This document shows, in pieces, positions 1 through 9,383 of a stretch of 64,000 nucleotides of DNA; positions within the stretch are counted from its first letter, which is position 1; each line of letters opens with the position of its first letter. Location of the stretch: NCBI GenBank assembly GCA_964603615.1, contig CAZRVU010000001.1, forward strand, positions 124,001 to 188,000, read 5' to 3'. The position numbers and the translations under genes were made by a program. Below the pieces are notes generated by a model. That model searched no databases, was not told the DNA's origin, and was given only the letters and a program-made list of their open reading frames with translations. The stretch comes from JAAZMI01 sp964603615. GTDB lineage: Bacteria; Bacillota; Dethiobacteria; DTU022; UBA8154.

Positions 1-210
1 TACCCAATCTTCCTTTAATTACATCCTTTACAAGGATTTGTATCCCTGGTTGGTAGTAAATAGAACCGTCACCTGGAGAAAAGTTTGTTTCAGGTTTCAA
101 GAATCCTTCTGACCGGTTTTTGATAAAAAGGCACTATTACGGGGAAAATATGAAATCAGCAATTAAACTCTGCAGAGGCCAAAAAGCTTAAGGAAAGGAG
201 GAAAATTAAA

Positions 211-966
211 ATGGAGAAAAATTTCCACAATAGTTTTTTCCCGTTAAAAATAATATCTGAAACGGAGATAGAGAAAGATAAACCACCATCTGAAGGAGAA
301 GGAAAGGATGCTTCTTTACCAGAAACGGTAGAAAAATTGGGGGTTATGTCTTTACCAAAACCGGATAATGAAACCTTTACATTAACGATTATCGGGCAGA
401 TAGAAGGGCATCTAGTCTTACCTCCCCAAAATAAAACTACAAAATATGAGCATATCATCCCCCAACTTGTAGCTGTAGAACAAAGCACACAAATTAGGGG
501 TGCACTGGTTATTCTTAATACGGTAGGAGGTGATGTTGAAGCGGGGTTAGCTATTGCTGAAATGCTCAATACCCTTTCCAAACCCACTGTTTCCCTGGTG
601 CTAGGGGGGGGACATTCCATCGGGGTGGTTATCTCCTGTGGGTGCGATTATTCTTTTATTGCTGAAACTGCAACGATGACCATCCATCCGTTAAGATTAA
701 CGGGTTTAATTGTTGGTGTTAGCCAAGTTTTTGATTATTTGGATAAAATGCAGGAGAGAATCATTGATTTTGTCGTCCGCCATTCAAAGATTTCCCGGAC
801 AAAATTTAAGGATTTGATGTTCAATACAGGACAACTGGGGAGAGATATCGGCACTGTTTTGGTAGGTCATGAGGCGGTAGATGTCGGCTTGATTAATGCT
901 GTTGGCGGGATCTCTGCTGCAGTAGATAAGCTTAAGAAATTGATTGACGAAAAAAAAGGAGAATAA
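211..966 (+). CDS. tepA: TepA-type ClpP-family serine protease
   Basis: 251 aa ClpP/crotonase-fold peptidase of the TepA (translocation-enhancing protein) group, thought to act on peptides at the cytoplasmic side of the membrane. A low-complexity charged N-terminus (about residues 1-50) precedes the protease domain. The likely nucleophile is Ser136 in GGGHSIGV and the likely catalytic His is His159 in TIHP, spaced as in ClpP. The start is supported by an AGGAAAGGAGG ribosome site 9 nt upstream. It is followed at once by ylzJ, the usual pair. In Bacillus this pair follows RNase J on the same strand; here it is inverted and convergent with the hydrolase at 1282-1800. Confidence 0.85.
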   Translation: MEKNFHNSFFPLKIISETEIEKDKPPSEGEGKDASLPETVEKLGVMSLPKPDNETFTLTIIGQIEGHLVLPPQNKTTKYEHIIPQLVAVEQSTQIRGALVILNTVGGDVEAGLAIAEMLNTLSKPTVSLVLGGGHSIGVVISCGCDYSFIAETATMTIHPLRLTGLIVGVSQVFDYLDKMQERIIDFVVRHSKISRTKFKDLMFNTGQLGRDIGTVLVGHEAVDVGLINAVGGISAAVDKLKKLIDEKKGE

Positions 967-972
967 AACAGG

Positions 973-1197
973 GTGATTTTATATACAACGATGCCTTATG
1001 AAGAAATTTTTAAAGAAAACGTAACAAAAGAAAAATATATACAAATCCCTTTCGGCAGGGGTATTATTGAGGTGGAATTAATCTCGTCTTCCAGGGCAAA
1101 AATAGTGCGTTTAATCAGCCATGATTTAAACGATTACTTGCAATCTCATCTACAACCTGGTACTGAAATCAAACTAAAATGGGAACTGGAACCTTGA
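973..1197 (+). CDS. ylzJ: YlzJ-like small protein
   Basis: 74 aa protein starting at GTG, six bases after the tepA stop. The N-terminus MILYTTMPYEEIF matches the conserved start of YlzJ-like proteins, which sit next to tepA in many Bacillota. No catalytic motif, signal peptide or membrane segment is visible, and the function of the family is not known to me. Its pairing with tepA supports that it is a real gene. Confidence 0.72.
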   Translation: MILYTTMPYEEIFKENVTKEKYIQIPFGRGIIEVELISSSRAKIVRLISHDLNDYLQSHLQPGTEIKLKWELEP

Positions 1198-1281
1198 TAA
1201 ACAAAAATAAATTGGGACGAACCCCAAGGTCTAAGACACGTTCAAATCTTTTTGCCTGCAACGCGGCGGAAGCCAGACTGG

Positions 1282-1800
1282 TCAGATGACATTTATGCCC
1301 AGGGTTTTCTTCATCTCCTTAAGAGCAAAGACATGTGCTTCCTGATCAAAAGAGGCCACACAGCTTTTCCTGACTGTGACATCATAGTGCCGCATACGGG
1401 CATCGGCAGCAGTATAAAGGACGCAGATATTGGTACAAACACCGGCAAGCTCTAATTTTTGCACATTATTTTCTCTAAGAGTTAAATCCAAATCGGTTCC
1501 ATAAAACGCGCTATAACGCCGTTTATAAATCAGGTAGTCTTCTTTTTGGGGCGCTAATTCATCGACAATTTCCCCGCCCCATTCCCCGGCCAGGCAATGA
1601 GCGGGAAACATTTCAAATTCTGAATCCTGGCGCAAGTGCCTGTCAAGAATATAAATAACATGACTTTCTTTTTGGCGCCATTCTTTTAAACGTGCCATTA
1701 CGTTTTGAATTACCTTATTGGAGTTTGTGCCAATATAGAGGCTTCCTTCTTTGTCCAAGAAATCGTGCAACATATCGATAATCAACAAAGCTTTAGACAT
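1282..1800 (-). CDS. nicotinamidase/isochorismatase-family cysteine hydrolase
   Basis: 172 aa alpha/beta cysteine hydrolase. The catalytic triad is visible as Asp9 (LLIIDMLHDF), Lys93 (YKRRYSAF) and Cys126 (GVCTNICV). Asp53, His55 and His68 (DRH...PAHC) match the metal-binding residues of PncA-type nicotinamidases, so nicotinamide to nicotinate hydrolysis in NAD salvage is the best guess. Other amidase substrates are possible. The ATG at 1800 is chosen over an in-frame TTG three bases upstream because GGAGGTG lies at proper spacing. It follows the ModE-like regulator on the same strand. Confidence 0.85.
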   Translation of the reverse strand: MSKALLIIDMLHDFLDKEGSLYIGTNSNKVIQNVMARLKEWRQKESHVIYILDRHLRQDSEFEMFPAHCLAGEWGGEIVDELAPQKEDYLIYKRRYSAFYGTDLDLTLRENNVQKLELAGVCTNICVLYTAADARMRHYDVTVRKSCVASFDQEAHVFALKEMKKTLGINVI

Positions 1801-1855
1801 CAAATCACCTCCAGGGCTGGAAAGCGAGCCGGGCCTAAAGGACGCCTACAAGTTG

Positions 1856-2212
1856 TTAAACGTTTTTGTTTCTTCTACATTTTTTAAAGTGTTTTTTGAA
1901 AAGTTGTTCGAGCTTTTCATTTGCTTCTTCCCGGAATCGTTCATACTGTTTTATCAGTTCTTCCCCCTCTGGTGTAAGGATGGAACCGCCCCCAAATTCA
2001 CCGCCTACCTTTTTTATGAGTAAAGGAAATCCAATAATATTTTCCAGGTTTTTCATTAACTGCCAGGCCTGGCTATAAGACATATTAATTTCTGCAGCAG
2101 CCATGCGTAAAGAACCCAAATGTTTAATTCGTTTTAGAATATCACAGGGTCCATCGCCGAATACTTTATTACCGTTTATTTCTAACCATAATTTATAATT
2201 TAATGAAAGCAT
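1856..2212 (-). CDS. ModE N-terminal-domain winged-helix regulator
   Basis: 118 aa single-domain protein with the LysR-like winged helix of the ModE N-terminus (FGDGPCDILKRIKHLGSLRMAAAEINMSYSQAWQLM). It lacks the C-terminal molybdate-binding (MOP) domains of full ModE, so it cannot sense molybdate the way E. coli ModE does. The C-terminus is a short basic helix. It lies between RNase J and the hydrolase. A link to the molybdenum hydroxylase genes at 42.7-46.5 kb is only a speculation. Confidence 0.8.
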   Translation of the reverse strand: MLSLNYKLWLEINGNKVFGDGPCDILKRIKHLGSLRMAAAEINMSYSQAWQLMKNLENIIGFPLLIKKVGGEFGGGSILTPEGEELIKQYERFREEANEKLEQLFKKHFKKCRRNKNV

Positions 2213-2305
2213 ATCTTAATTCCTTTTTGGGAGGTAGCCAGTGGGCACGTTTTGGTTGTTTAAAAATGTTGTTTGTTTTTATAACTGGTATGTTTGGGTT
2301 TAACT

Positions 2306-4024
2306 TTAAGAAGTTTTTTCTGGCAATACCTCCATAATTATTGGTAAAATCATTGGTTTTCTGCCGGTTCTTTCCCATAAAAATTTACTAATAGAATCCC
2401 GGATATTGTTTTTTATTGTGGACCAGTCACTAATTTTTTTCTGCGTTAAGATATCTAGCACATGTGTTACATTATCCCTGGCTTCTTCCAGCAGTTTCTC
2501 AGATTCCCTAACATAGACAAACCCCCGGGAAAAGACATCTGGCCCGGATACTATTCTCTCTTTACTATCAACAGTAATAACGACGATAAATATTCCGTCC
2601 TTGGATAATACCCGTCTATCCCGGAGAACAATATTGCCTACATCCCCCACACCAAGGCCATCCACAAAAATACCTTCGGCCGGGATAGAAGAAACAATTT
2701 TCCCGGAGGAGGAGGAAAATTCCATTACTGTGCCATTATCTACGATCAAAATATTTTCTTTTTTTATACCCATTTTTTCGGCCAATTCAGCATGATGAAT
2801 GAGGTGCCGGTATTCCCCGTGCACCGGTATTAAATATTGGGGGCGCAATAAACTAAGCATTAGTTTTAATTCTTCTTGGTTGCCATGACCAGAAACGTGT
2901 ACCCCCGATACGACTTCATAGATTACTTTTGCCCCTTGCCGGAAAAGATTATCGATCGTGCGTGAAACGAGTTTTTCATTTCCGGGGATCGGATTGGCGG
3001 CAATTACAACCGTATCGCTGGGGAAGATCTCCAGTTTTCTATGGGTTGAACTCGATAACCTGGCCAGGGCGGACATAGGTTCTCCCTGTGTGCCTGTGGT
3101 GAGCACCACAACACGGTTATTGGAAAAATTTTTGACTTCATCCACATCGATCAAAGTAAAAGGAGGAATACGCAGGTAGCCCAAATTTTGAGCTATTTCA
3201 AAAACGTTGAGCATGCTCCGTCCATCAACTGCCAGTTTTCTTCCCGCAAAATTAGCGGCATTGACGATCTGCTGTATGCGATAAATATTGGAAGCAAAAG
3301 TGGCGATGATAATGCGTCCTTCCGCGGCTAGAAAAATTTCTTTTAATCTTTCCCCTACCTTAGATTCCGAACACGTATAACCAGGTCGTTCAGCGTTTGT
3401 GCTGTCTGCCAAAGCAACTAGGACTCCTTCTTTACCTATTTCCGCTAAACCGTGAAAATCGGTGCCCTTTCCCTGAACTGGCGTATGATCAAATTTAAAA
3501 TCGCTGGTATAAACTACATTACCGACGGGGGTTTTTAAAACAAAACCAACGGAATCAGGTATGCTGTGGTTTGTGGTAAAAGATTGGATCTTAAAGGAAC
3601 TAATTGTTATTTCTTCTCCGGCATGAATTTCATTAAGCCCGGCACTTTCTTGTAATCCAAACTCCTCCAACTTTGCCTTTAAAAGACCCAATGTTAGCTT
3701 TGTTCCAAAGATGGGAGCATTTATTTTGGGAAGAATATAAGGCAAAGCACCAATATGATCTTCGTGCCCATGGGAGAGAAAGATGGCCTTGATTTTCTCC
3801 TTGTTTTCCAGTAGATAACTGATATCCGGTATGACAATGTCGACACCCAACATTTCATCTTCTGGAAAAGCCAGGCCGGCATCAATAACAATAATTTCTC
3901 CATTGTAGTTTATAACAAACATATTTTTTCCAATTTCCCCGATACCGCCCAATGGTATGATCTGTAATTTGTCTGTCTGTTTTATTCTACGTATTTGTCT
4001 TTTTTTTCTAATTTTAAAACGCAA
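2306..4024 (-). CDS. rnj: ribonuclease J
   Basis: 572 aa metallo-beta-lactamase/beta-CASP ribonuclease of RNA decay and processing (5'-3' exo- and endonuclease). The zinc motif SHGHEDH gives His85, His87, Asp89 and His90; the HVSGHGNQEE segment is the beta-CASP signature and the C-terminal RNase J domain is complete. The N-terminus has a basic stretch (KIRKKRQIRRIK). The start is TTG, preceded by AAAGGTG. It sits downstream of dapA with a terminator between them, the same neighbourhood as B. subtilis rnjB. Confidence 0.93.
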   Translation of the reverse strand: MRFKIRKKRQIRRIKQTDKLQIIPLGGIGEIGKNMFVINYNGEIIVIDAGLAFPEDEMLGVDIVIPDISYLLENKEKIKAIFLSHGHEDHIGALPYILPKINAPIFGTKLTLGLLKAKLEEFGLQESAGLNEIHAGEEITISSFKIQSFTTNHSIPDSVGFVLKTPVGNVVYTSDFKFDHTPVQGKGTDFHGLAEIGKEGVLVALADSTNAERPGYTCSESKVGERLKEIFLAAEGRIIIATFASNIYRIQQIVNAANFAGRKLAVDGRSMLNVFEIAQNLGYLRIPPFTLIDVDEVKNFSNNRVVVLTTGTQGEPMSALARLSSSTHRKLEIFPSDTVVIAANPIPGNEKLVSRTIDNLFRQGAKVIYEVVSGVHVSGHGNQEELKLMLSLLRPQYLIPVHGEYRHLIHHAELAEKMGIKKENILIVDNGTVMEFSSSSGKIVSSIPAEGIFVDGLGVGDVGNIVLRDRRVLSKDGIFIVVITVDSKERIVSGPDVFSRGFVYVRESEKLLEEARDNVTHVLDILTQKKISDWSTIKNNIRDSISKFLWERTGRKPMILPIIMEVLPEKTS

Positions 4025-4114
4025 AAAAAACGCACCTTTCTAGCATATTCTTCATTTCATACTACCAGGGCTATTATACTTTAATTTGAGCCCTAGGGCA
4101 AACGAAAAACAATA

Positions 4115-4138
4115 AAATACCCCTGGGAAGGGGTATTT
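4115..4138 (-). terminator. Rho-independent terminator after dapA
   Basis: A perfect 9-bp stem (AAATACCCC with GGGGTATTT) closes a 6-nt loop. In the minus direction it is followed by the U-rich run TATTGTTTTTCG. It lies about 85 bp past the dapA stop, so dapA and RNase J are probably separate transcripts. Confidence 0.8.
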
Positions 4139-4224
4139 AAGCATTTTCAAGCGTGTGCAAAAACCTGATTGTAATTATAAAATTTACTGCCGGGGCATGG
4201 CAGGAGGCAATTATTTAGAAAATG

Positions 4225-5115
4225 TTAACACAAGTTATAAGAGCGTAACAACTCTTTTAAATTAGTGATGAGTTGATCTGTTAAAGAACACAATGGCAGT
4301 CTTGGTTCCCCAACTTTCCAGCCGGTTAAGTTTAGGGCAGTTTTTACAGGGATAGGATTGGCTACAACAAACAAGCCATTGAAAAGAGGGAGTAACTGCT
4401 GATGTATTTCGGCTGCTTCCTTAATTTTTCCTGCCAAATAAGCTTCAATCATCTTCTTTATTTCCAATCCAACCAGGTGTGAAGCAATACTGACAACTCC
4501 TACTCCCCCCACGCTAAGAACGGGGAGCGTAAGGGCGTCATCTCCACAATAAACGGAAAAGCCTTTTGGCGCTCCAGCACAAATATATGTAATTTGTTCC
4601 AAATTGCCACTTGCTTCTTTGATGGCGACGATATTTTCTATTTCAGCTAACCGCAATGTTGTTTCCGCTGTAAGATTGACTGCAGTTCTACCCGGAACAT
4701 TATAGAGCATCACAGGCAGGGATACAGCTTCGGCAATAGTTTTAAAATGACGATAGAGGCCTTCCTGGGGAGGTTTGTTGTAATAAGGGACAACTAACAT
4801 GATACCGTCTACCCCGGCTTTTTCGGCTTGTTTGCTCAACTCCACGGATTCCCGGGTTGAATTTCCACCAGTGCCGGCAATAATCTTAACTTTACCCTGA
4901 ACCGCTTTTATAGCAGTTTTACAGATATTAATTTTTTCCTCAGCGGAAAGAGTAGGCGATTCGCCAGTGGTTCCGGATAATACCAGCCCATCAGACCCTG
5001 TTTGGGACAAATGAACGGCCAATTCAGCTACCTGATTGTAATCTACTTTTAAGTCCCCATCGAAGGGTGTAACCATCGCCGTAATTAAAGAGCCAAAGTT
5101 ATTTTTAAGCCGCAA
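4225..5115 (-). CDS. dapA: 4-hydroxy-tetrahydrodipicolinate synthase
   Basis: Class I aldolase-fold enzyme condensing pyruvate and aspartate semialdehyde, the first committed step to diaminopimelate, lysine and dipicolinate. Family marks are GTTGESPTLS, YYNKPPQEG, LYNVPGRT and the Schiff-base lysine in IVAIKEASGN. I choose the TTG at 5115 (M-R-L-K-N-N-F-G): AGAAAGGGGG lies 8 nt upstream, and typical DapA proteins start here. An in-frame TTG at 5145 would add ten residues that overlap the ribosome site. Neighbouring dpaA/dpaB use its pathway product in sporulation. The usual asd and dapG partners are absent. Confidence 0.95.
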   Translation of the reverse strand: MRLKNNFGSLITAMVTPFDGDLKVDYNQVAELAVHLSQTGSDGLVLSGTTGESPTLSAEEKINICKTAIKAVQGKVKIIAGTGGNSTRESVELSKQAEKAGVDGIMLVVPYYNKPPQEGLYRHFKTIAEAVSLPVMLYNVPGRTAVNLTAETTLRLAEIENIVAIKEASGNLEQITYICAGAPKGFSVYCGDDALTLPVLSVGGVGVVSIASHLVGLEIKKMIEAYLAGKIKEAAEIHQQLLPLFNGLFVVANPIPVKTALNLTGWKVGEPRLPLCSLTDQLITNLKELLRSYNLC

Positions 5116-5340
5116 GGATTGAACCCCCTTTCTGCTAGTTTGCAATTAATAGTTATTATAACAGAGCATCCCTGAACTTTCAAACAAATAAATTTAAATT
5201 GTTGCTGTCCAGGTCCAAAACGCTAAAAGCAGTGAAGAACCCCGGGGTCTTTTGCCCGGTTAATTTTTTTGCTAACGTTCAGGATGATAAGAAGTAGTCA
5301 GTTACATTTTATTTGCCTGGTCCTAAAGCAGGTATTACCT

Positions 5341-5946
5341 TTAAATATTGCAACAGGTATTATTATGCGGCCACAAAATTGGTTGTATCTGCTCTCTTTT
5401 CAAAGCCTTTGTAATAGTTGGCAGCAATAAGTTCAATTCTGATACCAGCGAATTCGGTTTCTGAAAAGGATCGTCCTGACTGAAAGGAACCATAAAAATA
5501 TTTTTTGTTGATAATAAAACGCCAATATTTTTGGCATTTAAACCGAGACCGTCATTTGTTGCTAAAGCTAAGACAACAGGTTTGAGGTTTCTAAGCTGTC
5601 CTTTGGCAGCCATCAGGACAGCCGTATCGGTGATGCCTTGTGCCAGTTTGGCTAGTGTATTCCCCGTGCAGGGAGCGATGACGATTAGATCGAAAAATTT
5701 TTGGGGCCCAAAAGGTTCTACTTCTATTATATTCTTGATTACTTCATTGCCTGTAATTTGTTTAAGTTTCGCTAAAATTTCTTTGGCCTCCCCAAAACGT
5801 GTGTTAGCATGTTGGACAGAAAATGAAACGATAGGTATAATCTGGGCACCTGCTGCAGCCAATTTTTCAACCTGGGGTAGGATCTCTCCAATTGTACAAT
5901 GGGAACCGGTTAAGGAAAAACCAATTTTGATGCCTTGCAAGTTCAT
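5341..5946 (-). CDS. dpaB: dipicolinate synthase subunit B
   Basis: 201 aa flavoprotein-fold subunit (SpoVFB) of dipicolinate synthase, which makes the spore-core dipicolinic acid in the mother cell. The start region MNLQGIKIGFSLTGSHCTIGE and the APCTGNTLAKLAQGITD segment are characteristic. The ATG at 5946 is preferred over an in-frame GTG at 5955, because AGAGG lies 8 nt upstream and the GTG would overlap the end of dpaA. It is translationally close-coupled to dpaA, one base after its stop. Confidence 0.92.
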   Translation of the reverse strand: MNLQGIKIGFSLTGSHCTIGEILPQVEKLAAAGAQIIPIVSFSVQHANTRFGEAKEILAKLKQITGNEVIKNIIEVEPFGPQKFFDLIVIAPCTGNTLAKLAQGITDTAVLMAAKGQLRNLKPVVLALATNDGLGLNAKNIGVLLSTKNIFMVPFSQDDPFQKPNSLVSELNLLLPTITKALKREQIQPILWPHNNTCCNI

Positions 5947-5947
5947 T

Positions 5948-6853
5948 TTATACACCTCTTTTCAAAAACGAAGTAATCAGATCGGGATATACTTTGCAGA
6001 GTATCTGGGCTGCAGTTTTTGGTGCAACTTTGCCCGGCAGCCCCGGCAATGAGATTGCTTTAATTTTTAATCTTTCTGCTACAGGAAAATCAACTCCTCC
6101 AGGATATGTGGCTAAATCGATCACCAGCGCGGATTTATTTATGCGGTAGAGAATTTCTGCGTTTAATACAATTGCAGGGATAGTGTTGAAAATAATGTCT
6201 GCCCTGGCAATCTTTTCGGAAAGGGAATCCAGCAAAAGGGGTTTCATTTTATATGCCTCTACCCATGTTAAAACTTTTTTTCGCCGGACGACAACTGTTA
6301 CTTCTGCGCCTAAAGCCTGTAACGTTTTTGCTAAAATTGTGCCGCAGCGCCCGAAACCAAGAACATAACTTTGGCTATTATGGATTGTGATCTCGGTGTT
6401 GGCCATGGCAACCTGGATTGCTCCTTCAGCAGTGGGTACGGCATTGGGAATCGAAATTTCATCCATTTCTCTTGTTTCACAAATAAAAATATTTTTTTGC
6501 CTGAGGATTTCCTTAAAAGATGGCCAAACATACCCTGCCATTAAAAGCGTGCACGGTTGAAGCGCGTTCATTATCTCCGGTTTATTTAAAAATATTTTCT
6601 CCCGGGCGAAAGGAGCATAAACTTCACTATTTGCCTCAACACCGGCCAACGGCGTGATAATGACGTGTGACAACCGGATAGATTCAATGAGGTTATCGGT
6701 GAGGGCAACTTCCTTTGCAGCCGGGTATTTTTCAAAACCATAAAGATAGACATTTGCCCCTATTTTTTTTAGATGGATAGAGAGTTCGACTTCACGCCTA
6801 TCTCCACCGATAATTAAAATGTTTAAACCCAATAAAATAATATCCAAGCACAA
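5948..6853 (-). CDS. dpaA: dipicolinate synthase subunit A
   Basis: 301 aa NAD(P)-binding subunit (SpoVFA) of dipicolinate synthase. It has an N-terminal Rossmann-like part (LNILIIGGDRREVEL), a second nucleotide-binding part (YVLGFGRCGTILAKTLQALG) and the conserved PGLPGKVAPKTAAQIL near the C-terminus. The start is TTG with AGAGGTGAT just upstream; a second TTG two codons in is equally possible. Presence of dpaAB is good evidence for endospore formation. I did not try to call the expected sigma-K promoter. Confidence 0.92.
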   Translation of the reverse strand: MCLDIILLGLNILIIGGDRREVELSIHLKKIGANVYLYGFEKYPAAKEVALTDNLIESIRLSHVIITPLAGVEANSEVYAPFAREKIFLNKPEIMNALQPCTLLMAGYVWPSFKEILRQKNIFICETREMDEISIPNAVPTAEGAIQVAMANTEITIHNSQSYVLGFGRCGTILAKTLQALGAEVTVVVRRKKVLTWVEAYKMKPLLLDSLSEKIARADIIFNTIPAIVLNAEILYRINKSALVIDLATYPGGVDFPVAERLKIKAISLPGLPGKVAPKTAAQILCKVYPDLITSFLKRGV

Positions 6854-7250
6854 TCACCTCTTGGAAGAAAAATCAATAATTAAGACGGTCAGTATAAGTT
6901 TAAAAGATTATAAAAAGATACTGAAACTAAGATGATTGGTGGTTCGTTAATGCAAAGGCCTTTGTTCTATATTATGAAATATTATATAATAACGTGAGTA
7001 CTATTCAAAGTATGCCAGGCCTTCTCTTGAACTTGCTATGGGAAAAATAAGCAGTTAACCAATTGTGTCTACAATAATAATAGCCTGGGTGCAAAGGGGT
7101 AACCCGGGGCTAATTTAGGCAAAACAAAAACGCGCCATTATTGACGCGTTCAGAATTTTATTCATCAACAAGGAACGCTGCGTAAAACGATTTTTGCTTG
7201 TTAATGGGCAGGGTTAAGGACTATCCATCCCCATTACCCTTGCACGTTAT
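6854..7250 (-). other. intergenic region upstream of dpaA
   Basis: About 400 bases without a convincing gene. The left half should carry the dpaA promoter on the minus strand. The right part holds the terminator of the next gene upstream (7129-7150). Only very short open frames are present. Confidence 0.5.
7129..7150 (-). terminator. terminator after the stress-type protein gene
   Basis: A 6-bp stem AACGCG/CGCGTT with a 10-nt loop is followed on the minus strand by TTTTTGTTTTG. It lies about 100 bp after the stop at 7251. Confidence 0.65.
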
Positions 7251-7754
7251 TTAATATGCTTCAACGTCCTCTGCTCCGTAACGTTCTAAAGTGAGGGTAA
7301 CCTGATCTACTTCGTCGTCTTCTGCTTTAACAGAAACAAGAATGTCACCGCGCTTTACCCTTTCTTCTAGATGGCGTCCTTTCGCCTCGGGAATTCCAAA
7401 ATCGACCAGGCCTCCTACCAAACCCCCGCCGACAATACCTGTCAGAAAACTGGCCAGGGGGCCGGCAGCAATAATGGGACCGATACCTGGTATCAAAAGT
7501 GCACCGGCACCGGCTAGTAGTCCCGTCAGGCCTCCAAGAGCACCACCAGCAAATAGCCCTTCCCTGAGATCCTGTTGTTTCATGGTTAAGCCCGGGCCTT
7601 CAAAACCCTGTTCTTCCCCGGTGTAACCTTCCCCTTTTTTTTCCCTGGCTACCAGGGAAATTTCTCTTTCATCAAAACCCTGGCTTTTTAGTTCGTCGAT
7701 AGCTTCTGTTGCCCGTTCTTGCGTGCGAAAAATACCAATAACTGTTTTCGCCAT
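7251..7754 (-). CDS. YflT/GsiB-type general stress protein, glycine-rich
   Basis: 167 aa protein. Residues 1-45 (MAKTVIGIFRTQERATEAIDELKSQ) match the heat-induced stress protein YflT domain, a small alpha/beta fold. The middle (about 70-125) is a Gly/Ala-rich hydrophobic stretch with GALGGLTGLLAGAGALLIPG, resembling a glycine-zipper membrane segment. The C-terminus repeats an acidic alpha/beta segment. The ATG at 7754 is chosen because AAGGAGG lies 7 nt upstream; the reading frame stays open to 7970 but shows no better site. Exact role unknown. Confidence 0.8.
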   Translation of the reverse strand: MAKTVIGIFRTQERATEAIDELKSQGFDEREISLVAREKKGEGYTGEEQGFEGPGLTMKQQDLREGLFAGGALGGLTGLLAGAGALLIPGIGPIIAAGPLASFLTGIVGGGLVGGLVDFGIPEAKGRHLEERVKRGDILVSVKAEDDEVDQVTLTLERYGAEDVEAY

Positions 7755-7893
7755 GAAGCTGCCTCCTTTTTGATTCATGTTGCCAGGTATTATTTCCAAT
7801 ATATTTCCTTCTATACACAAAGTTTCGGTAAAACTACGTCCAGCGTCAAAAACAATCTTTTCAGTTGTTTCGAACGGGTTCCCCCTTATTTCA

Positions 7894-8358
7894 TTAAAAT
7901 TTCCCCGTATGCCCAAACCCGCCTTCCTCCCGCTCCGAACTGGGTAATTTTTCAACTTCCTGCCATTCAATTTTTACCAGGGCCTGAATAACCAGTTGAG
8001 CAATACGCTCCCCCCTTTGAATGGAATAAGATTTGCTGCCTAGATTGATCATGATTACTTTTATTTCTCCCCGGTAATCTGCATCAATAGTGCCCGGGGA
8101 GTTAAAAACAGTAAGACCATGTTTAATAGCCAATCCGCTGCGGGGTCTGATCTGCCCTTCATACCCCGGGGGCAAGGCCAGGGCGATACCGGTTGGAATT
8201 AGTTTTATTTCTCCCTGTTTTAAAAGGGTACTTTTCTTTACAGCAGCGCAAAGATCTATTCCCGCCGATTGTTTCGTTGCGTAGCCAGGAAAGGGAAGGT
8301 CCCGGGCATGTCCCAATTTAATGATCTGCACCGCTATTTTTTCTGGCATGTTCAGCAT
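7894..8358 (-). CDS. dut: dUTP diphosphatase
   Basis: 154 aa trimeric dUTPase converting dUTP to dUMP and pyrophosphate, keeping uracil out of DNA and feeding dTMP synthesis. All five family motifs are present in order: AGIDLCA, RPRSGLAIKHGL, GTIDADYRGEI, RGERIAQLV and the C-terminal EREEGGFGHTG. Start ATG with AGGAAGGAG 12 nt upstream. It lies 140 bp upstream of the stress-type gene on the same strand. Confidence 0.95.
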   Translation of the reverse strand: MLNMPEKIAVQIIKLGHARDLPFPGYATKQSAGIDLCAAVKKSTLLKQGEIKLIPTGIALALPPGYEGQIRPRSGLAIKHGLTVFNSPGTIDADYRGEIKVIMINLGSKSYSIQRGERIAQLVIQALVKIEWQEVEKLPSSEREEGGFGHTGKF

Positions 8359-8441
8359 CTGGTAATTATGCTCCTTCCTAACCTAATAATGTTTGTTTTA
8401 GTGTATTTTTTAAATATATTTTTGTCAATACCGGCAAAGTT

Positions 8442-9275
8442 TTATTCCCAGATCTCTACAACTAACAGGTAACCATAAGCAGCAGCTTTAATCATGATCA
8501 TATTTCCTGTATTATTTCTAAACTTGAAATCCAAATAATCTGAAACCGTCGCATCCATGCCCGGAGGCACATAATCAACGGGAAGACTGTGGGGGTAACG
8601 TTCTACAATTTCCAAGCCTGCTTTTTGGACGGCATTATAAAGTGTGGTAGAAACCTGACATACACCACCGCCATAACCGGGAATTACAGTGCTGCCAACA
8701 ATAATCGGCGCCAATTCGTAGCCATGTTCGGCATCACGGGGCATGGTGGCCCTGTTAAAGGAAAAAATTTCCCCGGAAGCCAATACATAATTGTTAATCT
8801 GGGCAGCAGCAACGCCGATATTTTTCCCCCGGCCTCCATTACCATAACCCGTGGCAAAGTAACCTTTTTTATTGCTTATATTCCGGTAAAGATCTGCCGT
8901 TATCTCTGGATCAAGGGGAATATAGACAGGTTGTAAAACCAAACCCGGACGAGAGTTCATAATGAGGTCTACAGTAGCTTCTACATCAATTTTTTGACCG
9001 TAAACATGTGGCAGTATTTGACCGGTCAGGGGCTCTAGGAAAGCATTGCGGGGTTGAATAAAAGAAGATCGAGCTAGCCCTAAAACTTGTGCATAAACTT
9101 CCTGCGGCAGTTTTTTTCCCATGGGGATATCTTCCAGGTAGACTCCTTTAGGGGCTCCATATTTTAACCGTTTGTAACTGTCTTTAATGTCCAGGGCCAG
9201 GCAACTACTTAGGATCAAAAGAATAATCAATAAAAATGAAGATCCCCTAATTACCAGAATGGATCCTTTTCTCAT
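8442..9275 (-). CDS. VanW-family exported protein
   Basis: 277 aa protein with an N-terminal hydrophobic signal or anchor (about residues 8-28) and a VanW domain in the second half (AAQINNYVLASGEIFSFNRA, GGGVCQVSTTLYNAV). VanW proteins are thought to act at the cell surface on peptidoglycan, but their biochemistry is not established. The protein lacks the long peptidoglycan-binding repeats of larger relatives. It lies between dut and the YlxY-like gene. Confidence 0.85.
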   Translation of the reverse strand: MRKGSILVIRGSSFLLIILLILSSCLALDIKDSYKRLKYGAPKGVYLEDIPMGKKLPQEVYAQVLGLARSSFIQPRNAFLEPLTGQILPHVYGQKIDVEATVDLIMNSRPGLVLQPVYIPLDPEITADLYRNISNKKGYFATGYGNGGRGKNIGVAAAQINNYVLASGEIFSFNRATMPRDAEHGYELAPIIVGSTVIPGYGGGVCQVSTTLYNAVQKAGLEIVERYPHSLPVDYVPPGMDATVSDYLDFKFRNNTGNMIMIKAAAYGYLLVVEIWE

Positions 9276-9383
9276 GGGTTTTCTTTTAAAATTAAGCCAC
9301 AGATTAAGGTGTTTAGGCCTAATAAGGACATTATTTTTACCTTAATAGCAATAAACGCAACTAACACAATTCTCACCTTCCGG

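Noticed and set aside
156..620. 154-aa minus-strand open frame at the window start
   Set aside because: It is antisense to tepA, Ser/Pro-rich without family features, and has no start signals.
6931..6996. Short plus-strand frame starting ATGATTGGTGG upstream of dpaA
   Set aside because: Only 21 codons, no ribosome site and no recognisable peptide features.
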